A stretch of 64,000 nucleotides of DNA from Comamonas granuli NBRC 101663 (GCF_000739995.1 NZ_BBJX01000007.1:124001-188000), one strand, 5' to 3'. Counted from the first letter of the stretch, positions 9,510-18,841 are shown. Program-made: numbers and translations. Notes: generated by a model from the letters alone, not told the origin.

Positions 9510-10964
9510 ATGCGAAATTCTCTGTCCCCATGCGGCCTGCGCCGTGGCCTTCTGCGCCTGGCGCGCATGGGCGCGGCCCTGGGCCTGGGCGCCGCCCTGG
9601 CGTGCCAGGCGGCGGCTGGCGCCCTGCCCCCCGAGGTCGAGGCTGCGCTGGCGCGCGCGCGCCTGCCGCAGGACGCGCTGGCCGTGTACGTGGCCGATGC
9701 GCAGGATGCGCGCGCACCGGCCCGCCTGGCGCACCGCGCGCAGGAAGGCGCCAACCCGGCCTCGGTGATGAAGCTGGTCACCACCTTTGCCGCCCTGGAC
9801 CTGCTGGGCCCCGCCTATGTGTGGAACACGCCGGTGTACGTCGAGGGTACGGTGCGCGGCGGCAGCCTGCGCGGCAATGTGTACATCCAGGGCCAGGGCG
9901 ACCCCAAGCTGGTCGTGGAGCGCCTGTGGCTGCTGATGCGCCGCCTGCAGGCGCAGGGCATCGAGGACATCGCGGGCGACATCGTGCTCGACCGCAGCGC
10001 CTTCGACCTGCCCGCGCACGATCCCGGGCGTTTCGACGGCGAGCCGCTGCGCCCCTACAACGTGGCGCCCGACGCGCTGCTGGTGAACTTCCAATCCGTG
10101 GCCCTGACCTTCGTGCCCGACCCGGCGGCCGCCCTGGCGCGCATCCAGTACGACCCGCCGCTCGCCGGGATGCAGCTCCAGCCCAGCGTGCCGCTGGCGC
10201 CGGCGGGCACGCCCTGCGGCGATTGGCGTGCGGGCCTGCGTGCGCAGTGGGCCGATCCGGCGCGCATTGCCTTCCAGGGCGCCTATCCGGCGGCCTGCGG
10301 CGAGCGCGTGTGGCCCGTGGCATATGCCGATCCGGCCGCCCTGGCGGCACGCGCCGTGGAGGGCATGTGGCGTGCGCTGGGCGGCAGGCTCACGGGCCGG
10401 GTGCGCGACGGCCAGGTGCCCGCGGGCCTGCAGCCCGCCTTTGCCGTGGCTTCGCCGGCCCTGGCCGAGGTGGTGCGCGACATCAACAAGTACAGCAACA
10501 ACGTCATGGCGCAGCAGGTGTTTCTCACGCTCGCCCTGCAGCGTGGCGCCACCGCCACGTTCGAGGGCGCGCGCGACGTGCTGGCACAGTGGTGGCGCCA
10601 GCGCCTGGGGGGGCAGCCCCTGCCCCAGGTGGACAACGGCGCCGGGCTGAGCCGCGAGGCGCGCACCACGGCCCAGGCCCTGGGGCGCATGCTGCAGGTG
10701 GCCTGGGATTCGCCGGTGATGCCGGAGCTGGCGGCCTCGCTGCCCATCGCCGGGGTCGATGGCACGCTGCGGCGCAGCAAGGGGCGGGCGGGGGCGGCCC
10801 ACCTCAAGACGGGCAGCCTGCGCGACGTGCTGGCCGTCGCCGGCTACGTGCATGCGGCGAGCGGGCGGCGCTATGTGCTCGTGGCCCTGGTCAACCACCC
10901 CATGGCGGGCGCGGCCCGCCCGGTGCTCGATGCCCTGATCGACTGGACGGCGCGCGACCAGTGA
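9510..10964 (+). CDS. dacB: D-alanyl-D-alanine carboxypeptidase/endopeptidase (PBP4 family)
   Basis: This is a periplasmic class C penicillin-binding protein that trims or cuts peptidoglycan cross-links. The 484-residue product has an Arg-rich N-terminus and a hydrophobic signal peptide ending near ACQAAAGA (residues 30-37). All three penicillin-binding motifs are present: SVMK with the nucleophile at Ser85, SNN in KYSNNVMAQ around residue 330, and KTG in HLKTGSLRD around residue 433. The 200-residue stretch between the first two motifs fits the inserted domains of PBP4. It diverges from tsaB and is separated from the next gene by 97 bases, so it is probably transcribed alone. Confidence 0.93.
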   Translation: MRNSLSPCGLRRGLLRLARMGAALGLGAALACQAAAGALPPEVEAALARARLPQDALAVYVADAQDARAPARLAHRAQEGANPASVMKLVTTFAALDLLGPAYVWNTPVYVEGTVRGGSLRGNVYIQGQGDPKLVVERLWLLMRRLQAQGIEDIAGDIVLDRSAFDLPAHDPGRFDGEPLRPYNVAPDALLVNFQSVALTFVPDPAAALARIQYDPPLAGMQLQPSVPLAPAGTPCGDWRAGLRAQWADPARIAFQGAYPAACGERVWPVAYADPAALAARAVEGMWRALGGRLTGRVRDGQVPAGLQPAFAVASPALAEVVRDINKYSNNVMAQQVFLTLALQRGATATFEGARDVLAQWWRQRLGGQPLPQVDNGAGLSREARTTAQALGRMLQVAWDSPVMPELAASLPIAGVDGTLRRSKGRAGAAHLKTGSLRDVLAVAGYVHAASGRRYVLVALVNHPMAGAARPVLDALIDWTARDQ

Positions 10965-11061
10965 ACCCGGCGCCGGTGTGCCGGGTGCGTGTTATCCCCG
11001 ATGCTGCAATAGGTCTGCCCGGTGCACCATGCCAGCTTTCCATGACCAAGAGGGGTAGAAC

Positions 11062-12372
11062 ATGCCATTTTTCCGTTTGTCGTGTGTGGCCGTCGCGGCC
11101 GCCGTCCTGACCGCCTGCGGTGGCTCGGACGATCCGGAGCGCGGTTCGCTGATCGATACGCCTGCCGTGCTGACCACCTTGACCGCCGCGCAGATCGACG
11201 CAGCCACCACGGCCAGCGGCCTGCGGCCTCTTGCGGGCGCAGCGAAATGCGACGTCAAGGTGGTGGCCCTGAACTACAACACCGTGGGGGCGCGCGGCAA
11301 TGACTTCACCAACGCCTCGGGCGTGATGCTCGTGCCCGGCGGGGCGGCCTGCGCGGCACCGGCGGCGCTGGTGGCCTATGCCAAGGGCACGGATGTGCAA
11401 AAACCGCGCACCCTGGCCAATCCCCAGGACAGCGAGACCTTCCTGCTCGCGGCCATGTATGCCGCACAGGGCTATGCGGTGGTGGCCACGGACTACCTGG
11501 GCTACGCCAAGTCGCAGTACAGTTTCCACCCCTACCTGCATGCCGACTCCGAGGCCACCAGCGTCATCGACGCCGTGCGCGCGGCGCGCCATGCAGCCGG
11601 TGCGGTGGGTGCCAGCCTCTCGGGCAAGGTGATGTTCACCGGCTACTCGCAGGGCGGGCATGCGTCCATGGCCGCGCAGCGGGCGGCCGAGCGCGACTAC
11701 GGCACGGAGTTCAACGTCGCCGCGGGTGCCCACCTGGCCGGCCCGTACAACCTTTCGGGCTCGCTCAAGCTGCCTGACGCCATCGCCGGCTTCCAGTTCT
11801 TCGTGCCCTTCCTGGTCACCTCCTGGCAAAAGGTGTACGGCACCGTCTACACCGACGTGAAGACGGCGTTCAAGGCTCCGTATTCCGGCTACATCGAAAA
11901 CCTGCTGCCCAACCCCACGCTGAACTACACCACGCTGGTGACCAGCGGCTCGCTGCCCGGCGGCCCGGGTGTCACGCCCAACCAGGCGCGCGACGCCATG
12001 TTCCAGGCCGACTTCCTGGCCGGTGCACGCACCAGCGACACGCATCCGCTGGCCGTGGCGGCGCGCAAGAACGACCTGCTGGGCTGGACCCCCAAGGCGC
12101 GCGTGCTGCTGTGCGGCGGCGCCGGGGATCCCACCGTCCCGCCGGCCGTGCATCAGAACGTGATGAAGGCAGACTTCGACAGCCGCGGCGTGACCAACGT
12201 GAGCTCGGTGGACGTGGACGCCATGGTCCAGATGGCCTACGGTCCTGGCGGCAAGGCGCCCACCGACCCCACCTCGGTCGAGTTCGCCACCTACTACGGC
12301 TCCTACCACGGCACCTACGAGCCGCCGTTCTGCCACGCCCAGGCGCGCGGCCTGTTTGACCTCGTCAAGTGA
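11062..12372 (+). CDS. Secreted alpha/beta-hydrolase lipoprotein (esterase/lipase-like)
   Basis: The 436-residue product begins with a short lipoprotein signal (VAAAVLTACGG, lipidated Cys19), so it is probably anchored in the outer membrane. The body is an alpha/beta hydrolase: VVATDYLGYAKS precedes the nucleophile elbow GYSQGG (Ser197), GDPTVPP around residue 353 is the likely acid site and YHGTYEPPFCH near the end supplies the histidine. The layout resembles secreted lipases/esterases of the triacylglycerol-lipase-like group; the substrate cannot be read from the sequence. The start at 11062 follows AGAGGGGTAGAAC. It converges on a second lipoprotein gene with a shared terminator between them. 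Confidence 0.8.
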   Translation: MPFFRLSCVAVAAAVLTACGGSDDPERGSLIDTPAVLTTLTAAQIDAATTASGLRPLAGAAKCDVKVVALNYNTVGARGNDFTNASGVMLVPGGAACAAPAALVAYAKGTDVQKPRTLANPQDSETFLLAAMYAAQGYAVVATDYLGYAKSQYSFHPYLHADSEATSVIDAVRAARHAAGAVGASLSGKVMFTGYSQGGHASMAAQRAAERDYGTEFNVAAGAHLAGPYNLSGSLKLPDAIAGFQFFVPFLVTSWQKVYGTVYTDVKTAFKAPYSGYIENLLPNPTLNYTTLVTSGSLPGGPGVTPNQARDAMFQADFLAGARTSDTHPLAVAARKNDLLGWTPKARVLLCGGAGDPTVPPAVHQNVMKADFDSRGVTNVSSVDVDAMVQMAYGPGGKAPTDPTSVEFATYYGSYHGTYEPPFCHAQARGLFDLVK

Positions 12373-12403
12373 GGTCCACCCCCGGCCCATCGGGGCCGGG
12401 TCC

Positions 12404-12436
12404 ACAAAAAAACCGACCCTGGGGTCGGTTTTTTTT
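12404..12436. terminator. Bidirectional terminator between two convergent lipoprotein genes
   Basis: Stem ACCGACCC/GGGTCGGT with a 2-base loop, flanked by a run of A on the left and of T on the right, so it can serve both strands. Confidence 0.9.
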
Positions 12437-12456
12437 CATGGGTGCGCCCTGCGCGC

Positions 12457-13410
12457 TCACCAGCGCATGCGCAGCCGGTCGTAGGCGTAGTCGCCAAACT
12501 GGCGGTGCGCCGACGGGCTCAGGTACACGGCGTCGGCAAACACATAGTGGTCGGGGTTGGCGCCAGCGACCAGGGTGGCCGAGGTGCACAGCGCCGAATT
12601 GACCTGGCCTGCGCCTATGCCTATGCCCGGGCCCGGGTCCACCGACGTGCACACGGGCGTGGTGGCGTTGGTGAAGTAGTAGGTGCCGGGGGAGTAGGTG
12701 TACAGGTTGACGTAATACGCCGCGTCCACGTACAGCACCCGGTCGCCGAGGTCGTTGATGCCGATCAGCAGGCCCTCGTTGAAACGCAGGCTGGCGCTGG
12801 AGAGCAGCGACTGCTGCTGCGTGGCGATGGCCCAGGGCGTCTTGCTCAGGTCATAGGCCCCGGCCACGACCACGTGCGTGGCCCCGGCGTTGACCAGCCG
12901 GCGCACCTGCGCCGCCAGCGCCTCGCCGTTCTGCCGTGCCTGGGTCAGGTAATCGGCGCTGGCCAGCGTGCCGGCCTGCACGGCCGCCATGCCGGCGATC
13001 AGGTCGCTGATGCCGCCATTGACCAGCACGAGGTCGTTGACGGCAAAGGTCTTGCTGGCCAGAAAGCGGTCCACCTGCTCCTGGATGGTTGGCGTACCGC
13101 TCTGGCCCGCGGCGTCCGGCTGCGCCGTGATGCGTGCATTGCCCTGGGCATAGCTCAGGCCGCCGGCCGAGACGGGGGCCAGGGTCTTGCCATAGCGCGC
13201 AGCGAGCTGCAGCGTCCAGTTGTTCACCGAGCCGTTGTTCACGGTGTAGAGCGCGCCCTTCTGGCCGGCATCGGAAAAGGCGTCGCCAAAGGCGATGAAG
13301 CGCTCGGGCTTGATCGCCGATTCGGTGGTGCTGGAACCGCAGGCCGCCAGCAGGGCGGCCGATGCGCAGGCGGCCGCCAGAAAGGTGCGGCGCATCCAAT
13401 TTGCTGCCAT
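12457..13410 (-). CDS. GDSL/SGNH-type lipoprotein without catalytic residues
   Basis: The 317-residue product has an N-terminal signal with lipobox LLAAC (lipid Cys24). The body resembles secreted GDSL (SGNH) hydrolases: an FGDxxSDxG block at residues 41-49, a long middle and the final PSAHRQFGDYA block. The catalytic positions are changed. The block reads FGDAFSDAG, so the usual nucleophilic serine of GDS is Ala44. The third block reads GGISDLI instead of GxND. The final D-x-x-H reads DAVY (Asp293, Tyr296). This suggests a non-hydrolytic surface protein that keeps the fold. The gene is convergent with the alpha/beta-hydrolase lipoprotein and lies 53 bases downstream of the Sua5-type gene on the same strand, so it could share that transcript. 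Confidence 0.75.
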   Translation of the reverse strand: MAANWMRRTFLAAACASAALLAACGSSTTESAIKPERFIAFGDAFSDAGQKGALYTVNNGSVNNWTLQLAARYGKTLAPVSAGGLSYAQGNARITAQPDAAGQSGTPTIQEQVDRFLASKTFAVNDLVLVNGGISDLIAGMAAVQAGTLASADYLTQARQNGEALAAQVRRLVNAGATHVVVAGAYDLSKTPWAIATQQQSLLSSASLRFNEGLLIGINDLGDRVLYVDAAYYVNLYTYSPGTYYFTNATTPVCTSVDPGPGIGIGAGQVNSALCTSATLVAGANPDHYVFADAVYLSPSAHRQFGDYAYDRLRMRW

Positions 13411-13463
13411 GGTGAGTTCTCCAATCAGGGGTTGCTAGTGTAACGAGGCGCCTGCGTGCGGCC

Positions 13464-14483
13464 CTACGCCGCCGCGGCGGCGCGCAGCAGGCGGTCGCGC
13501 ACGCCTTCCCAGTCGGGGGTGTCGGGCGGGGTCTCGATCCAGATCAGCCGTGCGCCCGCGTCGTCGAAGCTGCGCAGCGCTGCGAACAACTGCTGGGCCG
13601 TGGCCTCGGCGTCGCTGGGCATGCGCCGCAGCAGGACGTGGGGCGAGGCGCTGCGCAGCGGCGCGCGCGCATACACCGCCAGGTGCGCGGCCTCGGCGCC
13701 GAGCAGGTCCAGGCCCGTCTGCAAGGCCTTGGCATCCATGAGGCGCACCTTGGCGTTCGGTGCGTAATGGGCTTCCAGGGTTCCCGAGGCCCGCGGAGTC
13801 TGCGCGGGCAGCTCTTCTTTCGAGAGCGGCTCCATGCCGCAGGCGGCCGCGATCTGCGCGCGCGTGATGGCGCCCGGGCGCAGCAGCACGGGTACGCCGC
13901 GCGTGCAGTCCACGATGGTCGATTCGATGCCCACGCCGCAGGGCCCGCCGTCGAGCACCAGCAGCGATGCGCCGAACTCGTCCTGCACATGCTGTGCTGT
14001 GGTGGGGCTCACGCGGCCGAAGCGGTTGGCGCTGGGCGCAGCCAGCCCCCACACGGGCGGGCCGCCCAGCGCGGGGCCGTCGCCGGGCGCGGCACAGGCC
14101 TGCAGCACGGCATGGGCCACGGGGTGGGCAGGGCAGCGCAGGCCCACGCTGTCCTGGCCGCCGGTGGCCGCCGTCGCCACGCCGTCCCGGCGCGGCAGGA
14201 TGAGCGTGAGCGGGCCGGGCCAGAAGGTGTCGACCAGCGCCTGGGCGAAGGCCGGCACCTCGTTGGCGAAATGCGCGATGCCCGCGGCGTCGGCCACGTG
14301 CACGATCAGCGGGTGGTCGCTGGGCCGGCCCTTGGCGGCGAAGATCTGCGCCACGGCGGCATCGCTGCGGGCGTCGGCCGCCAGGCCGTACACCGTTTCG
14401 GTGGGCAGGCCCAGCAGCGCGCCGCCGCGCAGGGCGCGCGCGGCGGCGGCGATGGCCGAGGGATCGTTGCCGTCGAGGATCAT
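13464..14483 (-). CDS. tsaC: L-threonylcarbamoyladenylate synthase, Sua5 type
   Basis: This enzyme makes threonylcarbamoyl-AMP from threonine, bicarbonate and ATP, the first step of t6A tRNA modification. The 339-residue product has the YrdC domain (LPTETVYGLAADA at residues 26-38, KGRPSDHPLIVHV, LRCPAHP, SANRFGRVS) followed by a linker ending in HYAP and a C-terminal Sua5 domain from about residue 235. The length separates it from the short TsaC form. ATG at 14483 gives MILDGND. It lies 8 bases after the purK stop, so it is probably the third gene of a purE-purK unit. It complements tsaB at 8.8 kb. Confidence 0.92.
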   Translation of the reverse strand: MILDGNDPSAIAAAARALRGGALLGLPTETVYGLAADARSDAAVAQIFAAKGRPSDHPLIVHVADAAGIAHFANEVPAFAQALVDTFWPGPLTLILPRRDGVATAATGGQDSVGLRCPAHPVAHAVLQACAAPGDGPALGGPPVWGLAAPSANRFGRVSPTTAQHVQDEFGASLLVLDGGPCGVGIESTIVDCTRGVPVLLRPGAITRAQIAAACGMEPLSKEELPAQTPRASGTLEAHYAPNAKVRLMDAKALQTGLDLLGAEAAHLAVYARAPLRSASPHVLLRRMPSDAEATAQQLFAALRSFDDAGARLIWIETPPDTPDWEGVRDRLLRAAAAA

Positions 14484-14491
14484 GGGGCCGC

Positions 14492-15664
14492 TCAGAAGGG
14501 CGCGATGCCCAGGATGGCCGCCGCCTGCAGCGCCGTGGCGCGCGCCGCCTCTGCGGTGGGGGCGGTGATGTTCAGGTGCCCCATCTTGCGGCCATGCTTG
14601 GCCAGGGTCTTGCCGTACAGGTGCAGGTGCGTGCCGGGCAGGCGCAGCACCGCGGCCCAGGGCGGCGTCTGCGCCGTCTCGCCGTGGGCGAACCACAGGT
14701 CGCCCAGCAGGTTGAGCATGACGGCGGCGCTGTGCTGGCGCGGCTGCACCAGCGGCAGGCCGGCCAGGGTGCGCACCTGCAGCTCGAACTGCGAGACATC
14801 GCAGGCGTTCTGGCTGTAGTGGCCGCTGTTGTGCGGGCGCGGCGCGATCTCGTTGACCACCAGGCTGCCGTCCTGCAGTACGAAGAATTCCACGCACAGC
14901 ACGCCCACGTAATCGAGGCCTTGCGCTATGGAAATCGCAGCATCTACCGCTTGTTGTGCAAGGGCTGGAGGCAGATTTCCTTCGTACACCTCGGTCACGG
15001 CCAGGATGCCGTCGCGGTGCAGGTTGCGCTGCACCGGCAGGTGCACGGTGGCGCCGTCGGCGCCGCGCGCCACGATCACCGAGCATTCGAGCTGCAGCGG
15101 CAGCATCTTCTCTAACACGCAGGGCACGGAGCCGACCGATGCCCAGGCGGTGGCCAGTGCGGCGGCGGTTGGCACGCGCACCTGGCCCTTGCCGTCGTAG
15201 CCCAGGCGGGCCGTCTTGAGAATGCCCGGGAGCAGGTCGGCGGACACGGCCGCCCGTTGCTCGGCCGTCTCGATCACCGCGTAGGGCGCGCAGGGCACGC
15301 CGCAGCGCACGAAATGGGCCTTCTCCTGGGCGCGATCCTGCGCCACGGCCACGGCGCGCGCGGCCGGCGCCACGGGGCATTGCCCGGCCAGTGCGGCCAG
15401 GGAGACGGCGGGCACGTTCTCGAACTCGGTGGTGATGGCGTCGCTCAGCCCGGCGAGCCGCGCCAGGCCGTCGGGGTCTTCATAGCCGGTCGGGATGTGG
15501 TGGTGGCTGATCAGCCCGGCAGGGCTTTCCGGGTCGGGGTCGAGCACGGCCGTGAAGTAGCCCATGGCCTGGGCGGCGTGCGCGAACATGCGGCCAAGCT
15601 GGCCGCCGCCGAGCACGCCCAGGGTGCTGCCGGGCGGCAAGGGCCGGATGGGGTGCGCGCTCAT
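14492..15664 (-). CDS. purK: 5-(carboxyamino)imidazole ribonucleotide synthase
   Basis: PurK uses ATP and bicarbonate to convert AIR to N5-CAIR in purine biosynthesis. The 390-residue ATP-grasp protein starts with a nucleotide-binding motif ([12 protein letters not shown]) and shows [36 protein letters not shown] and the TGH-like C-terminal half ([17 protein letters not shown]). Its ATG overlaps the purE stop as ATGA, so the two are translationally coupled. Residues 225-248 (around [16 protein letters not shown]) are encoded by a repeat A copy lying on the opposite strand of the gene; the frame is intact. The mature enzyme should still fold, because the stretch lies in a helix-loop region between conserved blocks. 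Confidence 0.95.
   Translation of the reverse strand: MSAHPIRPLPPGSTLGVLGGGQLGRMFAHAAQAMGYFTAVLDPDPESPAGLISHHHIPTGYEDPDGLARLAGLSDAITTEFENVPAVSLAALAGQCPVAPAARAVAVAQDRAQEKAHFVRCGVPCAPYAVIETAEQRAAVSADLLPGILKTARLGYDGKGQVRVPTAAALATAWASVGSVPCVLEKMLPLQLECSVIVARGADGATVHLPVQRNLHRDGILAVTEVYEGNLPPALAQQAVDAAISIAQGLDYVGVLCVEFFVLQDGSLVVNEIAPRPHNSGHYSQNACDVSQFELQVRTLAGLPLVQPRQHSAAVMLNLLGDLWFAHGETAQTPPWAAVLRLPGTHLHLYGKTLAKHGRKMGHLNITAPTAEAARATALQAAAILGIAPF
14921..14987 (+). repeat. Dispersed repeat A, copy inside purK
   Basis: Degenerate copy (GCGCTATGGAAATCGCAGC, CCGCTTGTTGTGCAAGG, GCTGGAGGCAGATTTCCTT). It lies forward on the plus strand and so is reversed relative to purK. The peptide it encodes resembles that of the reversed copy in proA (A-L-x-x-x-A-x-A-A-I). 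Confidence 0.7.
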
Positions 15665-16155
15665 GCGGCCGGGGGCAGTTGCATGGCACGCGCGCTTTGC
15701 GTCTGCGCGGTGCGGAACACCTCGAGCTGCTCGCGCAGCGCCGGGTTGCCGGTGGCGAGCATGGCCACGGCAAACAGCGCCGCATTGGCCGCGCCGGCCG
15801 CGCCGATGGCGAAAGTCGCCACCGGAATGCCCTTGGGCATCTGCACGATGCTGTGCAGCGAATCCACACCCGAGAGGTGCTTGCTGGCCACGGGCACGCC
15901 CAGCACGGGCACCGTGGTCTTGGCCGCCAGCATGCCCGGCAGGTGGGCCGCGCCGCCCGCGCCCGCGATGATGGCCTTGAGCCCGCGGCCGGCCGCCGCC
16001 TCGGCGTAGGCGAACATGTCGTCGGGCATGCGGTGGGCCGATACCACCCGGGCCTCGTGGGGGATGCCGAATTGCTGGAGAATCTGCACTGCGTGCTGCA
16101 TGGTCTCCCAGTCGCTGGAAGAGCCCATGACCACGCCGATCTGGATGGGTGTCAT
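15661..16155 (-). CDS. purE: N5-carboxyaminoimidazole ribonucleotide mutase
   Basis: PurE moves the carboxyl group of N5-CAIR to give CAIR, the step after PurK. The 164-residue product has the class I PurE signature [13 protein letters not shown] at the start, followed by [24 protein letters not shown] and LGVPV. The octameric enzyme normally has about 160-170 residues. It is the first gene of the purE-purK-Sua5 unit, with a divergent thioredoxin-like gene 98 bases away. No purine-operator sequence was recognised in that gap. Confidence 0.96.
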   Translation of the reverse strand: MTPIQIGVVMGSSSDWETMQHAVQILQQFGIPHEARVVSAHRMPDDMFAYAEAAAGRGLKAIIAGAGGAAHLPGMLAAKTTVPVLGVPVASKHLSGVDSLHSIVQMPKGIPVATFAIGAAGAANAALFAVAMLATGNPALREQLEVFRTAQTQSARAMQLPPAA

Positions 16156-16253
16156 AGTGTGGAGGGGCTGCGCACCAAAGCCGGTGGCCTGCCACGGATG
16201 TGAACCCGGGATTTTACGTTTTGCCGCCCGTTGCCTGAAAGGGGCCTTGCCGC

Positions 16254-17162
16254 ATGCTGGACATCACTGTAGAGAATTTTGAAACCGAGGTCATCGCCGC
16301 CTCCATGAGCGTGCCCGTGCTGGTGGACTTCTGGGCGCCGTGGTGCGGCCCCTGCAAGTCCCTGGGCCCGGTGCTCGAAAAGCTCGAGACCGAGTACGCC
16401 GGGCGCTTTCGCCTGGCCAAGATCAACTCCGATACCGAGCAGCAACTGGCCGCCATGTTCGGCATCCGCAGCATCCCCACCTGCGTGCTGCTGATGAACG
16501 GCCAGCCGGTCGATGGCTTTACCGGCGCCTTGCCCGAGGGCCAGGTGCGCGCCTTTCTGGACAAGCATGTGCCCAGCGCCGAAGAGGTGCAGGCCGAGGT
16601 CGAGGAGGAGCAGGCGCTGGACGCCCTGGCCGAGGGCGACACCGACACCGCGCTGGAAAAGCTCCAGCATGCCGTGGCCACCGACCCGGCGAACGACGAC
16701 GCGCGCTTCGACTACGTCAAGCTGCTGCTGCAGCTCGGCCGCGAGGACGATGCCAAGGTGGCTTTCGCCCCCGTGATCGCCAAGGCGGCGGGCTCGCGCC
16801 GCCTGGGGGCGCTCAAGGACTGGATGGATGCTCTTGATTTCGTAGCTTCTGGCGCTTACGGAGAGGGCGCTGGAGCCGAATTTGATGCAAAAATCGCCGC
16901 CAACAAGCGTGACTTTGAAGCGCGCTTCGGCCGTGCGCGCTGGCTGCTGGCACAGCAGCGCTGGCAGGAGGCCATGGACGAGCTGCTGGAAATCCTGATG
17001 CGCGACAAGACCTGGAACGAGGAGGCCGCGCGCAAGACCTATGTCTCCATCCTGGAAATCATCGAGCCGCCCAAGCCCAAGGTCGCCGAAGGCCAGATCC
17101 CGCCCGAGGACCCGCTGGTGGCCACCTACCGCCGGCGCCTGAGCTCCGTCGTGCTCAGCTGA
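16254..17162 (+). CDS. cnoX: Thioredoxin-TPR protein of the CnoX/YbbN family
   Basis: The 302-residue product consists of an N-terminal thioredoxin domain (residues 1-108, [11 protein letters not shown] with an intact CxxC, SIPT cis-proline site) and a helical TPR-like C-terminal half with [13 protein letters not shown] and [21 protein letters not shown]-type repeats. E. coli CnoX is a chaperedoxin that hands clients to GroEL and has SxxC instead of CxxC; this protein keeps both cysteines, so it may be redox-active like the Caulobacter form. Residues 193-214 ([18 protein letters not shown]) are encoded by a repeat A copy in frame, between two TPR helices. It is transcribed alone and is followed by a good terminator. 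Confidence 0.85.
   Translation: MLDITVENFETEVIAASMSVPVLVDFWAPWCGPCKSLGPVLEKLETEYAGRFRLAKINSDTEQQLAAMFGIRSIPTCVLLMNGQPVDGFTGALPEGQVRAFLDKHVPSAEEVQAEVEEEQALDALAEGDTDTALEKLQHAVATDPANDDARFDYVKLLLQLGREDDAKVAFAPVIAKAAGSRRLGALKDWMDALDFVASGAYGEGAGAEFDAKIAANKRDFEARFGRARWLLAQQRWQEAMDELLEILMRDKTWNEEAARKTYVSILEIIEPPKPKVAEGQIPPEDPLVATYRRRLSSVVLS
16830..16893 (+). repeat. Dispersed repeat A, copy inside the thioredoxin-TPR gene
   Basis: Forward copy: TTTCGTAGCTTCTGGCGCTT, short loop, GGGCGCTGGAGCCGAATTTG. The core is close to the intergenic copy at 20.4 kb. It is read as [15 protein letters not shown]. Confidence 0.85.
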
Positions 17163-17178
17163 ACCCGCTGCGCCCATG

Positions 17179-17205
17179 AAAAAGGCCCCTGGATGGGGCC
17201 TTTTT
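17179..17205. terminator. Bidirectional terminator between cnoX-like gene and purC
   Basis: Stem AAAAAGGCCCC/GGGGCCTTTTT with a 5-base loop (TGGAT), ending in T on the plus strand and in T again when read from purC on the minus strand. It serves both convergent genes. Confidence 0.9.
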
Positions 17206-17222
17206 GCTGGGGGAGCGGGCGC

Positions 17223-18146
17223 TCAGCCCATGAGCCGCTGCAGCGCCTCGCGGTACTTGGCGGCGGTCTTCTCGATCACGTCCTGCGGCAGGCGCGGCGC
17301 GGGGGCCGTCTTGTTCCAGGGCTTGCCGCCCACCTTGGCCTGCTCCAGCCAGTCGCGCACGAACTGCTTGTCGTAGCTCGGCGGGTTGGCGCCCTGGGCC
17401 AGGGCCTCGGCGTAGCCTTCCACGGGCCAGTAGCGCGAGCTGTCGGGCGTGAGCACCTCGTCCATCAGCACCAGCGTGCCGTCGGGCGCCAGGCCGAATT
17501 CGAACTTGGTGTCGGCAATGATCATGCCCTTGGCCCGGGCGATCGCTGCTGCCTCCTTGTAGATGGCGATGCTCAGGTCGCGGATCTTCGTGGCCAGCTC
17601 GGGGCCGATCATCTCCACCGTGCGCTCGAAGGTGATGTTCTCGTCATGCTCGCCCGCCGCAGCCTTGGCCGCCGGGGTGTAGATGGGCTCGGGCAGTTGG
17701 GCCGCGTTGGTCAGGCCCGGGGGCAGCGGTACGCCGCAGACCGACTGGCTCTCCTGGTACTCCTTCCAGCCGCTGCCAGCCAGGTAGCCGCGCACCACGG
17801 CCTCGACCGGAATGGGCTGCAGGCGCCGCACCAGCATGGAGCGGCCACGCACCTGGGGGGCTTCCTCGGGGCTCACCACGCTCTCGGGCGCCTCGCCGGT
17901 GAGGTGGTTGGGGCAGATGTGGCCCAGCTTGTCGAACCAGAACAGCGCCATCTGCGTGAGCAGCTCACCCTTGCCCGGGATGGGCTCGCCCATGATCACG
18001 TCGAAGGCCGAGAGGCGGTCGCTGGCCACCATGAGGATGCGGTCGTTGCCCACCGCGTAGTTGTCGCGCACCTTGCCGCGCGCCAGCAGCGGCAGCGAGG
18101 TGAGGGCGGAGGTGTGCAGGGCAGGGGGGCGGGACGGGAGGTTCAT
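17223..18146 (-). CDS. purC: Phosphoribosylaminoimidazole-succinocarboxamide synthase
   Basis: PurC joins CAIR and aspartate with ATP to give SAICAR, the step directly after PurE. The 307-residue product is of the longer Ade1-like form: [38 protein letters not shown], the acidic EHDENITF and ADTKFEFG with [15 protein letters not shown] are all in place. ATG at 18146 (MNLPSRPP) is chosen because the conserved domain begins about 20 residues later; no ribosome-binding site stands out. purC is apart from purEK, about 1 kb away on the same strand with the thioredoxin-like gene between them on the other strand, so the pur genes here form a cluster but not one operon. Confidence 0.96.
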   Translation of the reverse strand: MNLPSRPPALHTSALTSLPLLARGKVRDNYAVGNDRILMVASDRLSAFDVIMGEPIPGKGELLTQMALFWFDKLGHICPNHLTGEAPESVVSPEEAPQVRGRSMLVRRLQPIPVEAVVRGYLAGSGWKEYQESQSVCGVPLPPGLTNAAQLPEPIYTPAAKAAAGEHDENITFERTVEMIGPELATKIRDLSIAIYKEAAAIARAKGMIIADTKFEFGLAPDGTLVLMDEVLTPDSSRYWPVEGYAEALAQGANPPSYDKQFVRDWLEQAKVGGKPWNKTAPAPRLPQDVIEKTAAKYREALQRLMG

Positions 18147-18461
18147 GGGGGAGACGCGGTCGGGGGAGCGGAAAACCGGGGCTGCTGCGCAGCAGCCGGG
18201 CGGGGGCATTGTATGCGCCCGTGTGACCTGCGCCGGGTGCCAGTGCCGGGCGCGTGGTAGGCCAATCCGCTCATTGTGCGCGCAAATCCGGGCTTTGGCA
18301 CCCTGGGCCGGAAAACCCGCCGCGGCGCCCCGGTATGGGATTGCTTTTGCCCCCCGCCGGGCGCATAGTGAATCCACGGCCAGGCGCTCTGGGCGCACGG
18401 CCGGGCCGCCTTCCCAACCGGGCGGCGGCGCTTATTTACAGAGTGCAACAGGAGCTTGTCT
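18147..18461. other. Intergenic region between purC and hpf, 315 bases
   Basis: No coding frame is convincing here. A perfect palindrome GCTGCTGCGCAGCAGC at 18181-18196 (extended by one G-C pair) lies near the purC start. A GG...GC pair around 18330-18346 (GGTATGGGATTGC) hints at a sigma-54 type promoter for hpf, but the spacing is one base short of the usual twelve, so I do not call it. Both promoters must lie here. Confidence 0.5.
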
Positions 18462-18791
18462 ATGAATCTGACGATCAGTGGCCACCACCTCGAAGTCACC
18501 CCCGCTCTGCGCAATTACGTCACCACCAAGCTGGACCGCATCACGCGCCATTTCGACCAGGTGGTCGACGTGAAGGTCCTGCTCACCGTCGAGAAGCAAA
18601 AGGAGAAGGAAAAGCGCCAGCGCGCTGAATGCAATATCCGCGTCAAGGGCTCGGATCTGTTTGCCGAGAGTGCACACGAAGACCTGTATGCTGCCGTCGA
18701 TGAACTCGTGGACAAGATGGACCGGCAGGTCGTGCGTCACAAGGACCGCATCAAGAACCACTACTCCGACGTGCGTGGACTCAGCGCGTGA
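18462..18791 (+). CDS. hpf: Ribosome hibernation-promoting factor, short form
   Basis: The 109-residue product is a short HPF/RaiA-type protein that binds the 30S decoding region of idle ribosomes in stationary phase. It begins [19 protein letters not shown] and has [12 protein letters not shown], the basic stretch [13 protein letters not shown] and [20 protein letters not shown], all typical. The ATG at 18462 has GGAG nine bases before it; an in-frame start two codons upstream is less well placed. It precedes ptsN and hprK, the order found in many proteobacteria (rpoN-hpf-ptsN), but rpoN is not next to it here. Two hairpins follow the gene. Confidence 0.93.
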   Translation: MNLTISGHHLEVTPALRNYVTTKLDRITRHFDQVVDVKVLLTVEKQKEKEKRQRAECNIRVKGSDLFAESAHEDLYAAVDELVDKMDRQVVRHKDRIKNHYSDVRGLSA

Positions 18792-18810
18792 ACCTGCGCT
18801 GCGTTCCTGG

Positions 18811-18830
18811 GACGGGCCTGCAGGCCCGTC
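18811..18830. other. Perfect hairpin after hpf
   Basis: GACGGGCCTG/CAGGCCCGTC is a perfect 20-base palindrome directly upstream of the terminator. It may stabilise the hpf transcript end, or act as a protein site. Confidence 0.6.
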
Positions 18831-18841
18831 CCGCAGACCGA

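Noticed and set aside
14500-16150. Separate small genes read across purK and purE in other frames
   Set aside because: The real frames carry complete PurK and PurE signatures and overlap by ATGA; the others are shadows.
18330-18346. Sigma-54 promoter for hpf
   Set aside because: GG and GC are one base too close (eleven instead of twelve) and the rest of the consensus is poor.
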